Source of the DNA: Pelargonium cotyledonis
Taxonomy: Eukaryota > Streptophyta > Magnoliopsida > Geraniales > Geraniaceae
Direction of reading: 5' to 3'
Length of the DNA stretch: 59,979 nt
Assembly: GCA_036897625.1 (NCBI GenBank)
Contig: JAYMTA010000039.1
Span: 1-59,979, forward strand
Shown here: positions 33,398-42,720 of the stretch, piece after piece
How the letters are laid out: each line of letters opens with the position of its first letter
Position numbering within the stretch: position 1 is the stretch's first letter
Position numbers and translations under genes: made by a program
Notes under the pieces: model-generated
Seen by the model: only the letters and a program-made list of their open reading frames with translations
What the model was told of the DNA's origin: nothing
Databases searched by the model: none

Positions 33398-36300
33398 ATG
33401 GCTTCTTTGTCCGGAGCCCTCCAACGGCCTCTAGTCACCGCTGCTGCTGTTGCAGTGGCTTCTGTATCTGTGGACATTCCCATCAAATCATCAGACGCTT
33501 GCACAATCCAGGATAAACCAAACTGCTCTTCTGTCAAAGAACCAAAGTCGTCATGGACTTCTCCTCACATTTCTGTTTCCAAGCTCGCAAAGCTGTATTT
33601 TGTCTCAAGAATTCCTGTACCTGTGACTAACTTTCGCTATCCAGCTCCAAATTTGGGCCACAAGTTTACTCCAAACTCGATTGATTCCTTTGCTGCTTCT
33701 CCTGTTCTTCTTAGTGTGTATCGAACTGCAGACTTAGGCATGGCTTCCAAGCCCACTGCATCAACCAGTACTGTTCCCGCCTCCCCTTATGAGGTTCCAT
33801 ATAGATGGCATTTACCAGAGCCAAATGCTGTTGATTTCTCGAGGAACTCGGATTGTCCATCTGCAAAGTCTAAAACAGTGGTGGTTCTGCTAGGATGGTT
33901 GGGTGCCAAGCAGAAACATTTGAAGAAATATGCAGAGTGGTACACTTCCATGGGGTTTCATGTCATTACTTTCACTTTACCAATGGCCGAGATTCTCAGT
34001 TACCAGGTTGGTGGGAAAGCTGAACAACATGTTGACTTGCTTGTGAACCATATGGCTGACTGGTTAGAAGGGGAGCATGGCAAGAATCTAATTTTCCATA
34101 CTTTTAGTAACACTGGATGGTTAACGTGAGTACTCTCTCTCCACACATATGCACAACCCTTTCTTATCATTTCTTTAGTACTTTTTGACATTTGATTTAT
34201 GTTTATTTTAATGTATTAATCTTGTTGCAGATATGGAATCATATTGGAGAAATTTCAGAAGCAGGATCCTTCTTTAAAAGGTCGGATCAGGGGTTGCATT
34301 GTTGATTCTGCTCCTGTTGCAACCCCTGACCCTCAGGTAAATGATCCTCAGCATAAGACTTCTCACTGGGAATAATTTCTTTCCATTTATTTGCTGTTGC
34401 ATAAGACTTCTCGCTAGGGAATAATTAGTTTCCATCTATTATAACCTATCCCGTGGTGTTTGCACCGTCTAGTTTTCATTCCATAAAAAAATTAAGTGAG
34501 AAAAAAAAAAGAGTAATGATTTCTACTTTATCATCATGTTTGCTGGAGTTATATTGGAATTTTGAACATCCAGACATTTATACATGCAATATCCAACAGC
34601 TTTCTAAGTCTCTCATGTGCACTTCCCCTTAGTAGGAGTTTGCCTCCTTTGATTGTCCAGTAAACAAATCTAATTTATCAGAAAGTTGCACTAGACCAGT
34701 GGAGTCTTTACTTTCATGGCAGTTTGTATTCTTGGATTCGATTTGAAATCCTGAGTCAATTCCAATGTTTGGATGCATAAAGAATTGGGTGCGAATCCAA
34801 TAAGATTCAAAACTTGCCTACACCATGACATTTCAAAATACAACCCTTACCTTGTTATTTGTAATTGTATGGTTTTCCAAACATTATACTTGTATTTGAA
34901 ACACAACATTCATAATCCCTAATTTGAAATCAAATCCAAGAATCCAAAGTCAGCATTAATGTCTTTCTGGTTCTGCATTGTGCATTGTTTACTACCTCTC
35001 CCTTTCGGATTCCAACGTATCATTTAGTCGTCAGAAAATTCAATAGGTCAAGTGAGTTACAACTCTGTTTCGTCTTATAGTCCTCTATATGCTTGCATTG
35101 TGCAATGTTTATTGCGCACCACCATGTTTTTCGTGATTCTTTTAATAGTACTAAACTAGCCATAGTGCACAATGTTTATTGCAAACCCATGCTTTTTCAA
35201 AGTTTTGTTTCCGGTGTGTGAGTGTTGGACTGCTGGAGTAATTAGAAAGACTAAATAATACTTCTTTTTTACTTTCTTTTGTTCTTTAGGTATGGGCTTC
35301 GGGTTTTTCTGCAGCATTTTTGAAAAAGCGTAGTGTGGCTACAAAGGGAGTAATGAACTATGATGATCCAAACATGGACATATTAGTCCAAAACAAAACA
35401 GTTTCAGAACCTAAACCTGCTGTCACTGAAGCAGCTTTGCTATTAATTTTGGAGAAGTTCTTTCATGTGATTCTGAATCTTCCTACGATAAATAGGTAAC
35501 AAACAAACCTTCCAAATATAGTCAAGATTCTTTAATATGCAAATATTCTTACTTTCACAGATTATTTAGGTACTCTTGTCAGTACACATTCGCAAACAAA
35601 AGAGGACAGAGTGAATGTGACGAAAGCTTCCAAACTGAACTACTTTGTGCATGATTTTATATAAGAATGTGGTCAAATCTCTCATTTGTGTCTAGCTATA
35701 CATTTGACTTATCCTAATTACACGAATTCAGGATTGAACATTCCATTTCAATTTCACTGACAACTGCCATGTCATTGAACTTACTTTTCACTCCATCCGT
35801 CCCAAAATGAGTGTCATTGTTTTTATTTTGAGAATAATTAAGAAAAAGTTAGTTAGTGTTGTATATTTACTCTTTCTATTCTTATAACGAACTTAAATAA
35901 TACTAACTTAATACAAGGATATTATTGACAATTCATTCATATCTAACTTCTTGATAAAAGAAAGAGGACACTTATTTTGGGACAAAATTTCAAGTGAAAC
36001 ATGACACTAATTTTGGAACGGATGGGTAGTAGATATTACTAATGTTGATCTAAATGTTTCTAATCATTGACGACAGCAACACACAAGTATTTGAGGACAA
36101 TGTTATGCTTGGTTTAACCTATATGCTTATAATTTTGCAGTTTTTTCTTCATATATGAACATTGAATTTAATTTGAAGTGTCTCTGCTGCTGCATTACAG
36201 GAGGCTTTCTGATGTTCTGGGTTTATTGCTGTCTCAACAACCTATATGTCCACAATTGTATATCTATAGTTCTGCGGACAAAGTCATCCCCGCTGGGTCT

Positions 36301-36471
36301 GTGGAATCTTTTATCGAGGAGCAGCGAAGGGCTGGACGTGAAGTCAAGGCTTGCAATTTTGTATCTACACCCCATGTCGATCATTTTAGAAACGACCCAA
36401 AACGGTATACTTCTCAGCTGACAGAGTTTTTGGAGGAAGACTGTGCTCTTGCTAGTAGCAAGAACACTTGA
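33398..36471 (+). CDS. DUF829/TMEM53-like alpha/beta hydrolase
   Basis: Four coding exons, 33398-34125, 34231-34336, 35290-35495 and 36201-36471, total 1311 nt (436 aa). The N-terminal 130 or so residues are Ser/Ala/Pro-rich with weak conservation. From about residue 160 the protein shows the DUF829/TMEM53 fold: TVVVLLGWLGAKQKHLKKYA, the nucleophile region FHTFSNTGW (S237), CIVDSAPVATPDP, YIYSSADKVIP (D373) and TPHVDHFRNDP (H408). Those three residues have the spacing of a Ser-Asp-His triad, although the elbow is not the usual G-x-S-x-G. Substrate is unknown for the plant family; animal TMEM53 sits in the nuclear envelope. The gene follows a class VIII myosin, as in Arabidopsis (At3g19960-At3g19970, from memory). 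Two leader introns are likely. The intron at 34337-35289 carries a fold-back MITE and the one at 35496-36200 a Stowaway element. Confidence 0.9.
34723..34948. mobile_element. Fold-back MITE in DUF829-gene intron 2
   Basis: The left end TTTGTATTCTTGGATTCGAT is the near-perfect inverted match of the right end ATCAAATCCAAGAATCCAAA, and the pairing continues into GAAAT/ATTTC. The span is 226 bp. No convincing target duplication was found, so the superfamily is left open (hAT-like is possible). Confidence 0.6.
35791..36027. mobile_element. Stowaway-like MITE in DUF829-gene intron 3
   Basis: The left terminus CTCCATCCGTCCCAAAATGA is answered by TTTTGGAACGGATGGGTAG at the right. A further internal block (GGACACTTATTTTGGGAC) suggests a composite or nested copy. 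Same family as the elements near 11640 and 38626. Confidence 0.65.
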
Positions 36472-36754
36472 TAGATGAAGCCATTCAGGAACTGACCATG
36501 ACCCACTAATCATACAATTTTTTCCTCATCTTTTCTCTTTAGCACTCAGTCCCATTATTTGATATTTATACAGTGTGTATAAACTATATACAACTATACA
36601 AGTCAATTCATTGTTTGGAGAGAGAGAGAGTTGTGAGAAAGCATTTGGGGAGGAATTTCTAGTCATTTGTACTTTTTTGTTTTGCACTTGTGGAATTTGT
36701 GCAGAAGAAATGGATTGTTTGCCCTTCAAAATAGTGAACCACATTTTTTGTTTT

Positions 36755-37700
36755 CATTTTGTGTGAAGATGTTTTATAATCATGTGTTCAAGCCCTATAG
36801 GCATGATACCAATATTCCTGAAAATATAGTTCAAGAACAAAACAGAAGTATATAACATGTAGCACGGGTTGTTTGTTTGCCATGATATGTTAGATGCTAG
36901 TCTCTGTGTCTTGTCATTCAACCAGTCCAGAATTTTGTAGGTGTGTGTATTTCATTGATACGACACATATAATAATCCTGATGCACGGCTCAACTCGAAT
37001 ATGACTTAATTACGAACACAAAATACAAACAAGATATGTTTAACACAATAACTAAATGAGCCGTGTTGATACGACACGATTGACGTGAACACGACCCAAA
37101 ACATTATGAACAACAAAACCAACTCGTCAGGCACAACACTACCCAACACGTTATTAAGATTAATTTACAACTATATCCTTAAGTATGCGTGTTGGGTGTT
37201 TCATATGTGTCACAACTTAGTTAATCTATCATGCCCGTGTTTTGAATGCCTAATACGAACATAGAACAAATACAAAACGTGTGAGCCTAGATACGCTAGT
37301 TTAGTGTCATATATCGTGTTACGACACAAATCACCGGCTCTAACTAAAACATAACCACTTAATAAAGCATTGAGCTTGCTTATAGCTTGATCAAATGAAA
37401 AATAAACAATAACCCTCCTAATTTGATATTGTTTGTATACAAATTATAACAAGCTTTATTTAATTCTTCAATAATAGTCTACAACAAGGCATGACAATAA
37501 GAATAATTCATTTTGGTATCATGATAGCAACTAATCCACCAACTAAATTAGAATCAAAATCAAAATTAATACTAAAATAATCAAACAAACAAACAAGCAC
37601 CAACCAATATGAAGGTAATTTCAAGTAGAAGATGAGGACAAAAATGTAATTTCACCTTACATGAAATGACATAAGCAGTAGTGACATAGACAAGACAGAC
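36755..37700. other. Intergenic spacer with a degraded ACGACACG-type repeat
   Basis: No coding exon. Between about 36958 and 37345 the sequence is rich in CGACAC, ACACGAC and CGTGTT words (GATACGACACGATTGACGTG, ATATCGTGTTACGACAC). These are reminiscent of a common plant dispersed repeat with CGTGTCGTG words, but no termini can be fixed. Confidence 0.4.
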
Positions 37701-37709
37701 ACAACAGGG

Positions 37710-37718
37710 CCACGTGTC
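37710..37718 (+). promoter_or_regulatory. G-box/ABRE-like CCACGTGTC upstream of the F-box/LRR gene
   Basis: CCACGTGTC contains the palindromic CACGTG core bound by plant bZIP and bHLH factors. It lies about 105 nt before the ATG at 37821, a typical proximal-promoter distance. Function is inferred from the motif only. Confidence 0.4.
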
Positions 37719-37820
37719 ACCACTCCTCTTCTTCCCCAAACCCACCGAACCAACCATACACTGTTTCTTGTGGCACTACCAAAACCCTAATCTCTCTTCT
37801 CTTCTCTTCTCGTCTCGGTG

Positions 37821-39835
37821 ATGGAGATGTTGTCGTCGGGATTCGAATCGCGAGCACACGATTGTGAAGTCTGCATAAACGAGAGGCTCACGGACGATGA
37901 GCTGCGGTGGATTCTGTCAAAGCTGGAGAGCGAGGAGGAGAAGGAGGTGTTCGGCTTGGTGTGCAAGAGATGGCTCCACCTCCAGAGCACCGAGCGCAAG
38001 AAGCTCTCCGCTCGAGCCGGTCCACACATGCTCCGCAAGATGGCCTCCCGGTTCTCCAGGCTTCTCGAATTGGACCTCTCTCAGTCCATTTCTCGGTCCT
38101 TCTATCCCGGCGTCACCGACTCCGATCTCTCTGTCATCGCCCATGGCTTCCCTTGCCTGAGACTCCTCGCTTTGCAAAACTGTAAAGGTATCATTTTTAT
38201 ATATACTGAATTCTTTTCCCCGAATTAGTAATAATAAGAAGGCTTTTTTTTCCCTCGATAGTGTTCAACAAAATTTTGGTTCATTTCCAATTGAATTGAT
38301 ATCCGATGAAATTTCCTGGACTCGCATTCTAACATTTTGTAGATTCTCTTATTTGCTTACCTTGTAGTGATTTAGTTTAGAAGTATTTGGTATGGGGTTG
38401 ACAATTATCCCACATCAATTGTCCCAGTAAATGCTTGCACATGAAGGCATATAGATATATCAATTAAGGTAGCGTTTAGATTAAAAGTTAAGGTAATGTG
38501 GATCAAAGATAGAATGGAAATGAAATTCATATCCCCAAAGTCATCCAAACATGAAAGAATTGGAATCTCATTCTCATTCCTATTCTTGATTCCAATTCCC
38601 ATTACAGTTTTTTTTTTTTTTTTAATTCCTTCCCAAAATGATTGTCCACCTTCCCATTTTTGTAAAAATTAAGGATAAATTAGTTGGAGTTAGTCTTTTC
38701 CTGTGCTATTGTTATAACATATCGTAGGGATATTCTCGGTAGTCCATACTAGCTAACCAACTGAAAAAGAAAGTGGATTCTCATTTTGGGATGGATGGAA
38801 TATAAGTTGGACCCTCTTGCCGTTAGCTTGGCTTTTGGGTATGAGTAACTTAACAAAAGGAGTAAAATTCTATTCCTGCTTTTCCTATTCCATGTTCTTA
38901 TTTCCTCAACTGTTTTATTCTTTTTGTCTTAATTAATACTAGGTATTACTGATACTGGAATGGTAGCAGTTGGATCCAGTCTTTCTTCTCTACAGTCCCT
39001 GGATGTTTCCTATTGCAGAAAGCTCACTGACAAGGGGTTATCAGCTGTTGCTGAGGGCTGTCATAATTTACAGAGCCTGCATCTTGCTGGCTGCAGATTT
39101 GTTACTGATAAACTATTGCAATCTCTTTCCAACCACTGTCACAATCTAGAGGAGTTGGGCGTGCAAGGATGCACCAACATCACTGATTCTGGACTTATTT
39201 CACTTGTTAATGGCTGTCGGCGCATTAAGTATTTGGACATCAATAAATGCAGCAATGTTGGAAATGTGGCTATTTCCAGTATTTCCATGGCGTGTTCATC
39301 CTCTCTCAAGACACTCAAGATGTTGGATTGCTACAGTGTTGGGGATGAGTCTATTCTATCACTGGCCAGATTTTGCAAGAGTCTTGAGACTCTCATCATT
39401 GGTGGTTGTCGTGATATCTCGGACGAGTCAATAAAATCGCTCGCTGAAGCCTGTGGGAACAGTCTTAAGAACCTGCGCATGGACTGGTGTTTAAAGATCT
39501 CCGACTTATCATTGTGCTTTGTCCTCACCCAGTGCAAAAACTTGGAGGCTCTTGAAATTGGGTGCTGCGAAGAGGTCACTGATGCTGTGTTTGAGGGTTT
39601 AGGCAATAGAGAAACTGAGTTGGGTTTGAAGATTTTAAAGGTTAATAACTGTCCAAAGATTACAGTGACAGGGATAGCCATGCTTTTGGACAAATGCAAC
39701 TCTCTGGAATACCTCGATGTGAGGTCTTGCCCACACATAACCAAGGCGGGTTGTGATGAGGCTGGGTTACAGTTTCCCGACGGTTGCAAAGTAAATTTCA
39801 CCGGAAGCTTATCTGAGCCAGATGTTCTAGTTTGA
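37821..39835 (+). CDS. F-box/LRR-repeat protein (SCF substrate adaptor)
   Basis: Two exons, 37821-38187 and 38943-39835, total 1260 nt (419 aa). The ATG at 37821 is the first in frame. Residues about 20-55 form an F-box-like segment (LTDDELRWILSKLES, then EVFGLVCKRWLHLQ), which would bind SKP1/ASK in an SCF ubiquitin ligase. The remainder is a continuous series of about a dozen cysteine-containing leucine-rich repeats of the C-x-x-(I/L)-(T/S)-D-x-(G/S)-L type (ITDSGLISLVNGC, ISDESIKSLAEAC). These would form the substrate-binding arc. The protein ends KVNFTGSLSEPDVLV. It matches my memory of Arabidopsis At5g23340, a neighbour of the STE14 gene, which agrees with this context. The target protein is unknown. 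The intron holds two MITE relics. Confidence 0.92.
38468..38606. mobile_element. Truncated Harbinger-like MITE in the F-box/LRR intron
   Basis: The left end GGTAGCGTTTAGATTAAAAG follows TAA (38465-38467) and matches the left terminus of the element at 27582. The interior has the same ATTCTCATTCC/GGAATGGG type words. The right terminus is not recognisable before a T run, so the copy appears truncated. Confidence 0.5.
38626..38800. mobile_element. Stowaway-like MITE in the F-box/LRR intron
   Basis: ATTCCTTCCCAAAATGATTG at the left and TCATTTTGGGATGGATGGAA at the right are inverted copies. This is the Stowaway-type terminus seen elsewhere in the window, inserted directly next to the truncated Harbinger-like copy. 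Confidence 0.6.
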
Positions 39836-40489
39836 GAGATCTTCCATTGCGCTTCCCATGATAAACTTACGAGGCGGGAACTGCCTCTCAAGTCCATATT
39901 TAACCAGTTCCCTCTCAAGTCCATTAGGTTACCAATACTCCAGCTCAGGGCTCCATGAAGTGCCGACACTCCTTATGCATATGTATAATTTCTTGTATAT
40001 TACTTTAATGGCTGATTGATTCGCATTTAATTCTTATGTAATATTTTGCTTTTGTATCTTATTCAATCAATTTGGTTCCTATCTAAATCCCCCTATCAGA
40101 AAACCACTTGCTGAGATGAGATCAGAACATTGCTTTGGACAAACTTGCAGAAAATAAAATGCATTATGCAGTAGGACTTGCTACCAACTAATGTCATTTG
40201 CATATTCAAAATTGCTTTTGTTGGTTCGGTAACAGGAGTTTCTTTTCCTCTTTGGTTGCTTGTTACTCTCTTGTTTTTCTCTGTTTATCCCAAGCAAGGT
40301 CCTAAAAGTGAAGCTCATTGGCATATGATCAGAGTAAAAGAGCATAATGTGGTTTTTGAATTTCAGGGCATTGACCACTATAATCACTGTATACTTATGT
40401 GAGCGGCTCAGACTCACCAGATAGCTGAGAGCATTTTGCATAACAAATTCTATATAGTGTATATATGTACATTCAGCTTTCCTACTCCA
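39836..40489. other. F-box/LRR 3' UTR and spacer
   Basis: The first 250 or so nt are the probable 3' UTR. The open frames on both strands at 40178-40402 and around it show no family match. The decayed GEM-like relic follows. Confidence 0.4.
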
Positions 40490-40640
40490 GTTCAGTGCAG
40501 AAGGCAACTTATGCTCAAGAGGAGGCCTGCGAAATAGAACCAGCCATGGTTGATAAATAGTTGGCGAGCACTGAGAAGCATCAAAATACTTCACTCCTAC
40601 GACGCTATATAACGCTTCCAGATTTTCAAAATGCATAATT
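40490..40640 (-). pseudogene. Decayed GEM-like (GRAM domain) gene fragment
   Basis: On the minus strand this stretch aligns with the last exon of the neighbouring GEM-like gene (about 41745-41875). Shared plus-strand blocks are GCAGAAGGCAA against GCAAAAGGCAA, GAGGCCTGC(G)AATAG against GCAGGCCTGCTATAG, and TTGATAAATAG in the same order. At protein level, ASQCSPTI followed by a diverged -P-x-x-x-LF segment mirrors ASQCYLSTTTGPIAGLLF. Small indels destroy the frame. A related upstream sequence at about 40990-41035 (GACTCATCCATGGCTCA, then AAAGAATAAAGGC) matches the GEM-like promoter at about 42675-42710, so a whole tandem copy probably stood here. Confidence 0.6.
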
Positions 40641-41039
40641 ATATACTTCGATTATTGGAATATGGAAGTGCAGTTTCTGTTGCAGGAAGTAGAAAACAAC
40701 GTAGGAGATCAGCTAACATGAACTACTTTTCCCTTGGGAGTTGATGAAGTAGAAGAAGTCTGAACCAGGTACGGTGCATTTCCAGTAAGTTGTTTGTTTC
40801 TCATCTTCATGCTGCTCAATGAATCATAGCCTATAGCTGAAATTCACTTTGTTTGCCTCCTCTTAATTTGTTGCTTACAAAGCAAGTTTGATATGTGTGT
40901 GTGAGTGGCTTATGTTATGCACCAAGTAAGCCTCTTTAAAGCAACCAAGCAATGACATATAGTGCAATGTGAATGTTTACCTTTTTGTTGCATGACTCAT
41001 CCATGGCTCACCGTCAAAGAATAAAGGCGAAACACACGC

Positions 41040-41500
41040 ACATCATCACACTTTTTTTAGGCTTTACAAATATAAATGTGCATTTCATGCTAAGATAGAA
41101 GATTTATGCGGTCTGGTGCTTTTAAGGAAAGGACCCCACTGGTCTTCTTTGTCAGACTCTCCGACATAACATTGGATTAATGTATGCAGTTATAAGATGT
41201 TGCATTTATGTCATGTTCTGATAAACATAAGAGCCTAGTAGTTGGAGACCCAAAATAAGAATGAGCTGTGACTTGCGAGAGATACAACTGAGATACATCA
41301 ATCAAGTTTATTTCAGAGAATAGTCATTTTGTCTAATGATAGAGTAGCTAAGAGGGACAATAGTTGAAGAATTTAGATAGCATTTTCTCATTAACAAAGT
41401 TTTGTACAATATATAACCAAACCAAGTTGAGCTTTACTGGGTTCACTAAATCTAAGAGTACCAACAAATGAAACCAGAAACAAGATGAGAGAATAGTAGG
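41040..41500. other. Spacer downstream of the GEM-like gene
   Basis: This is the 3' flank of the minus-strand GEM-like gene and the upstream remnant of its decayed neighbour. No further gene or transposon ends seen. Confidence 0.4.
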
Positions 41501-41505
41501 TCTAT

Positions 41506-42487
41506 TCAGACTCTAGAGATTGCCTGCTGAATATATTTGAGAGCTTTCTGGTAATTTACGAAACCCATAAACCAAAAGTCGAAGTTATCCACAGTAACTA
41601 TCTCCATGTACTTCTGTGATGGTCTCTTCACATTCTCACTTTGGTTCACTCTCTCTATCTTTCCCAATGGGATCAAAACCTTATAATGAACTCGAACCAT
41701 TTCTCCGTTTGGGGAAGAAAATTTGATTGATCTCTCACTGCAAAAGGCAATCTTATCAGTAGTGATAAAGAGCAGGCCTGCTATAGGACCTGTTGTTGTT
41801 GATAAATAGCATTGGGAAGCCTTGAGTAGTTTTTCGCCTTCTCTAACACTAAATAACCTCTTGAAAACTTTCTCGACGCCACCTACTTGAAGGATTCTGG
41901 CCCCCAAACTCAATTTCCCTCTCACAGTTTCAGTGATCTTTGGCCCCAGTCTTACTGCAGTTTCACAAAAAGTAAACAATCTATTTAACATTGAATACTT
42001 AATTTTCTTGAGTAGCTGCATGAAATTAATGTGTTCATAACTTCTCTCTTCTGAACCATAGATATTGAAATTTTTCCATATTTATAGTAACAACTGAATT
42101 GCAAGGAAATCTTACCATGTTCCCGAACTCCATTCGCAAACTCATCTGCTTTTCTCCCAAGCTTGTTCATCCTATTCAACATGGAGTCTACTTTATCTGC
42201 AACATCAAATTATCTTGTTAGTCATTACAAAAACATCTTCATTTACTTATGTTTTTATATATAACTAAGAGGAACATGAATAGAGAATAGGGATAGAGAG
42301 ATGCATACTTTGTTTGCATTTGGGAGAGTCATCTGATGGAGAACGAATGCTGTATTCGCTCTCCGGGAGAACGAATGCTGTATTCGCTCTCCGGCTCAGG
42401 TAACAATCTCTTAGGTGGCCTCCCAACTGAGAATGTTGTCGAGCGAATTGGGATTCCAACAACTTGATCCTGAAATGAGTTCCTCAT
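41506..42487 (-). pseudogene. GEM-like GRAM-domain protein gene, frame broken by a 28-bp duplication
   Basis: Three minus-strand exons: 42487..42309, 42196..42116 and 41954..41506. The family (GLABRA2-expression modulator-like) carries a GRAM domain, a PH-like lipid- or protein-binding module. The N-terminus reads MRNSFQDQVVGIPIRS; later exons give MNKLGRKADEFANGVREH, then LGPKITETVRGKLSLGARIL, a complete GRAM domain (QCYLSTTTGPIAGLLF, CSERSIKF, VHYKVLIPL) and VDNFDFWFMGF. Exon 1 contains two tandem copies of a 28-bp unit (plus strand about 42338-42393). As 28 is not a multiple of three, the frame shifts and meets TGA at 42331..42329 after 52 codons. Exon lengths sum to 709 nt; without one copy they give 681 nt (226 aa), the normal size. 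Splice sites and the GRAM domain are undamaged. An ATG in exon 2 (42182) could allow a truncated GRAM protein. Confidence 0.85.
42338..42393. repeat. 28-bp perfect tandem duplication in GEM-like exon 1
   Basis: The unit GGAGAACGAATGCTGTATTC followed by GCTCTCCG occurs twice in immediate succession with no mismatch in the core. Perfect identity implies a very recent event. It lies within coding sequence and causes the frameshift described for the gene. Confidence 0.9.
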
Positions 42488-42599
42488 ACTTACTGAATAT
42501 AGCTAAAACTCGCTTGTGTTGTTTTAGTCCTTCAAAGAATGAAATGAAAGAGAATAGAGAAGAGCTATAGACAATGAGGTAGAGATGCTTTGTAAGGTT

Positions 42600-42720
42600 G
42601 ATTAAGCCATTGTGTTGGGCCAATGTATTTAAAGGGACACAAATGGTGGGTGAATCTTTTGCCCTTTTTCTTGCCTGAGTCATTCATGGCTCATCAAAAA
42701 GAATAAAGGCACCTATGTAC
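42600..42720 (-). promoter_or_regulatory. GEM-like gene core promoter, with TATA-like box
   Basis: On the minus strand, CTTTAAATAC (42624-42633) stands about 140 nt before the ATG at 42487, a plausible TATA position. The flanking sequence (GAGTCATTCATGGCTCA, AAAGAATAAAGGC, about 42675-42710) recurs upstream of the decayed GEM-like copy, which supports its being conserved promoter DNA. Confidence 0.4.

Noticed and set aside
34000..37000. LTR retrotransposon remains
   Set aside because: No paired LTRs, primer-binding site or gag/pol frame seen; repeats here are short MITEs.
39331..39969. A 212-codon antisense frame opposite the LRR exon
   Set aside because: A shadow of the repetitive LRR coding sequence, without promoter or family match.
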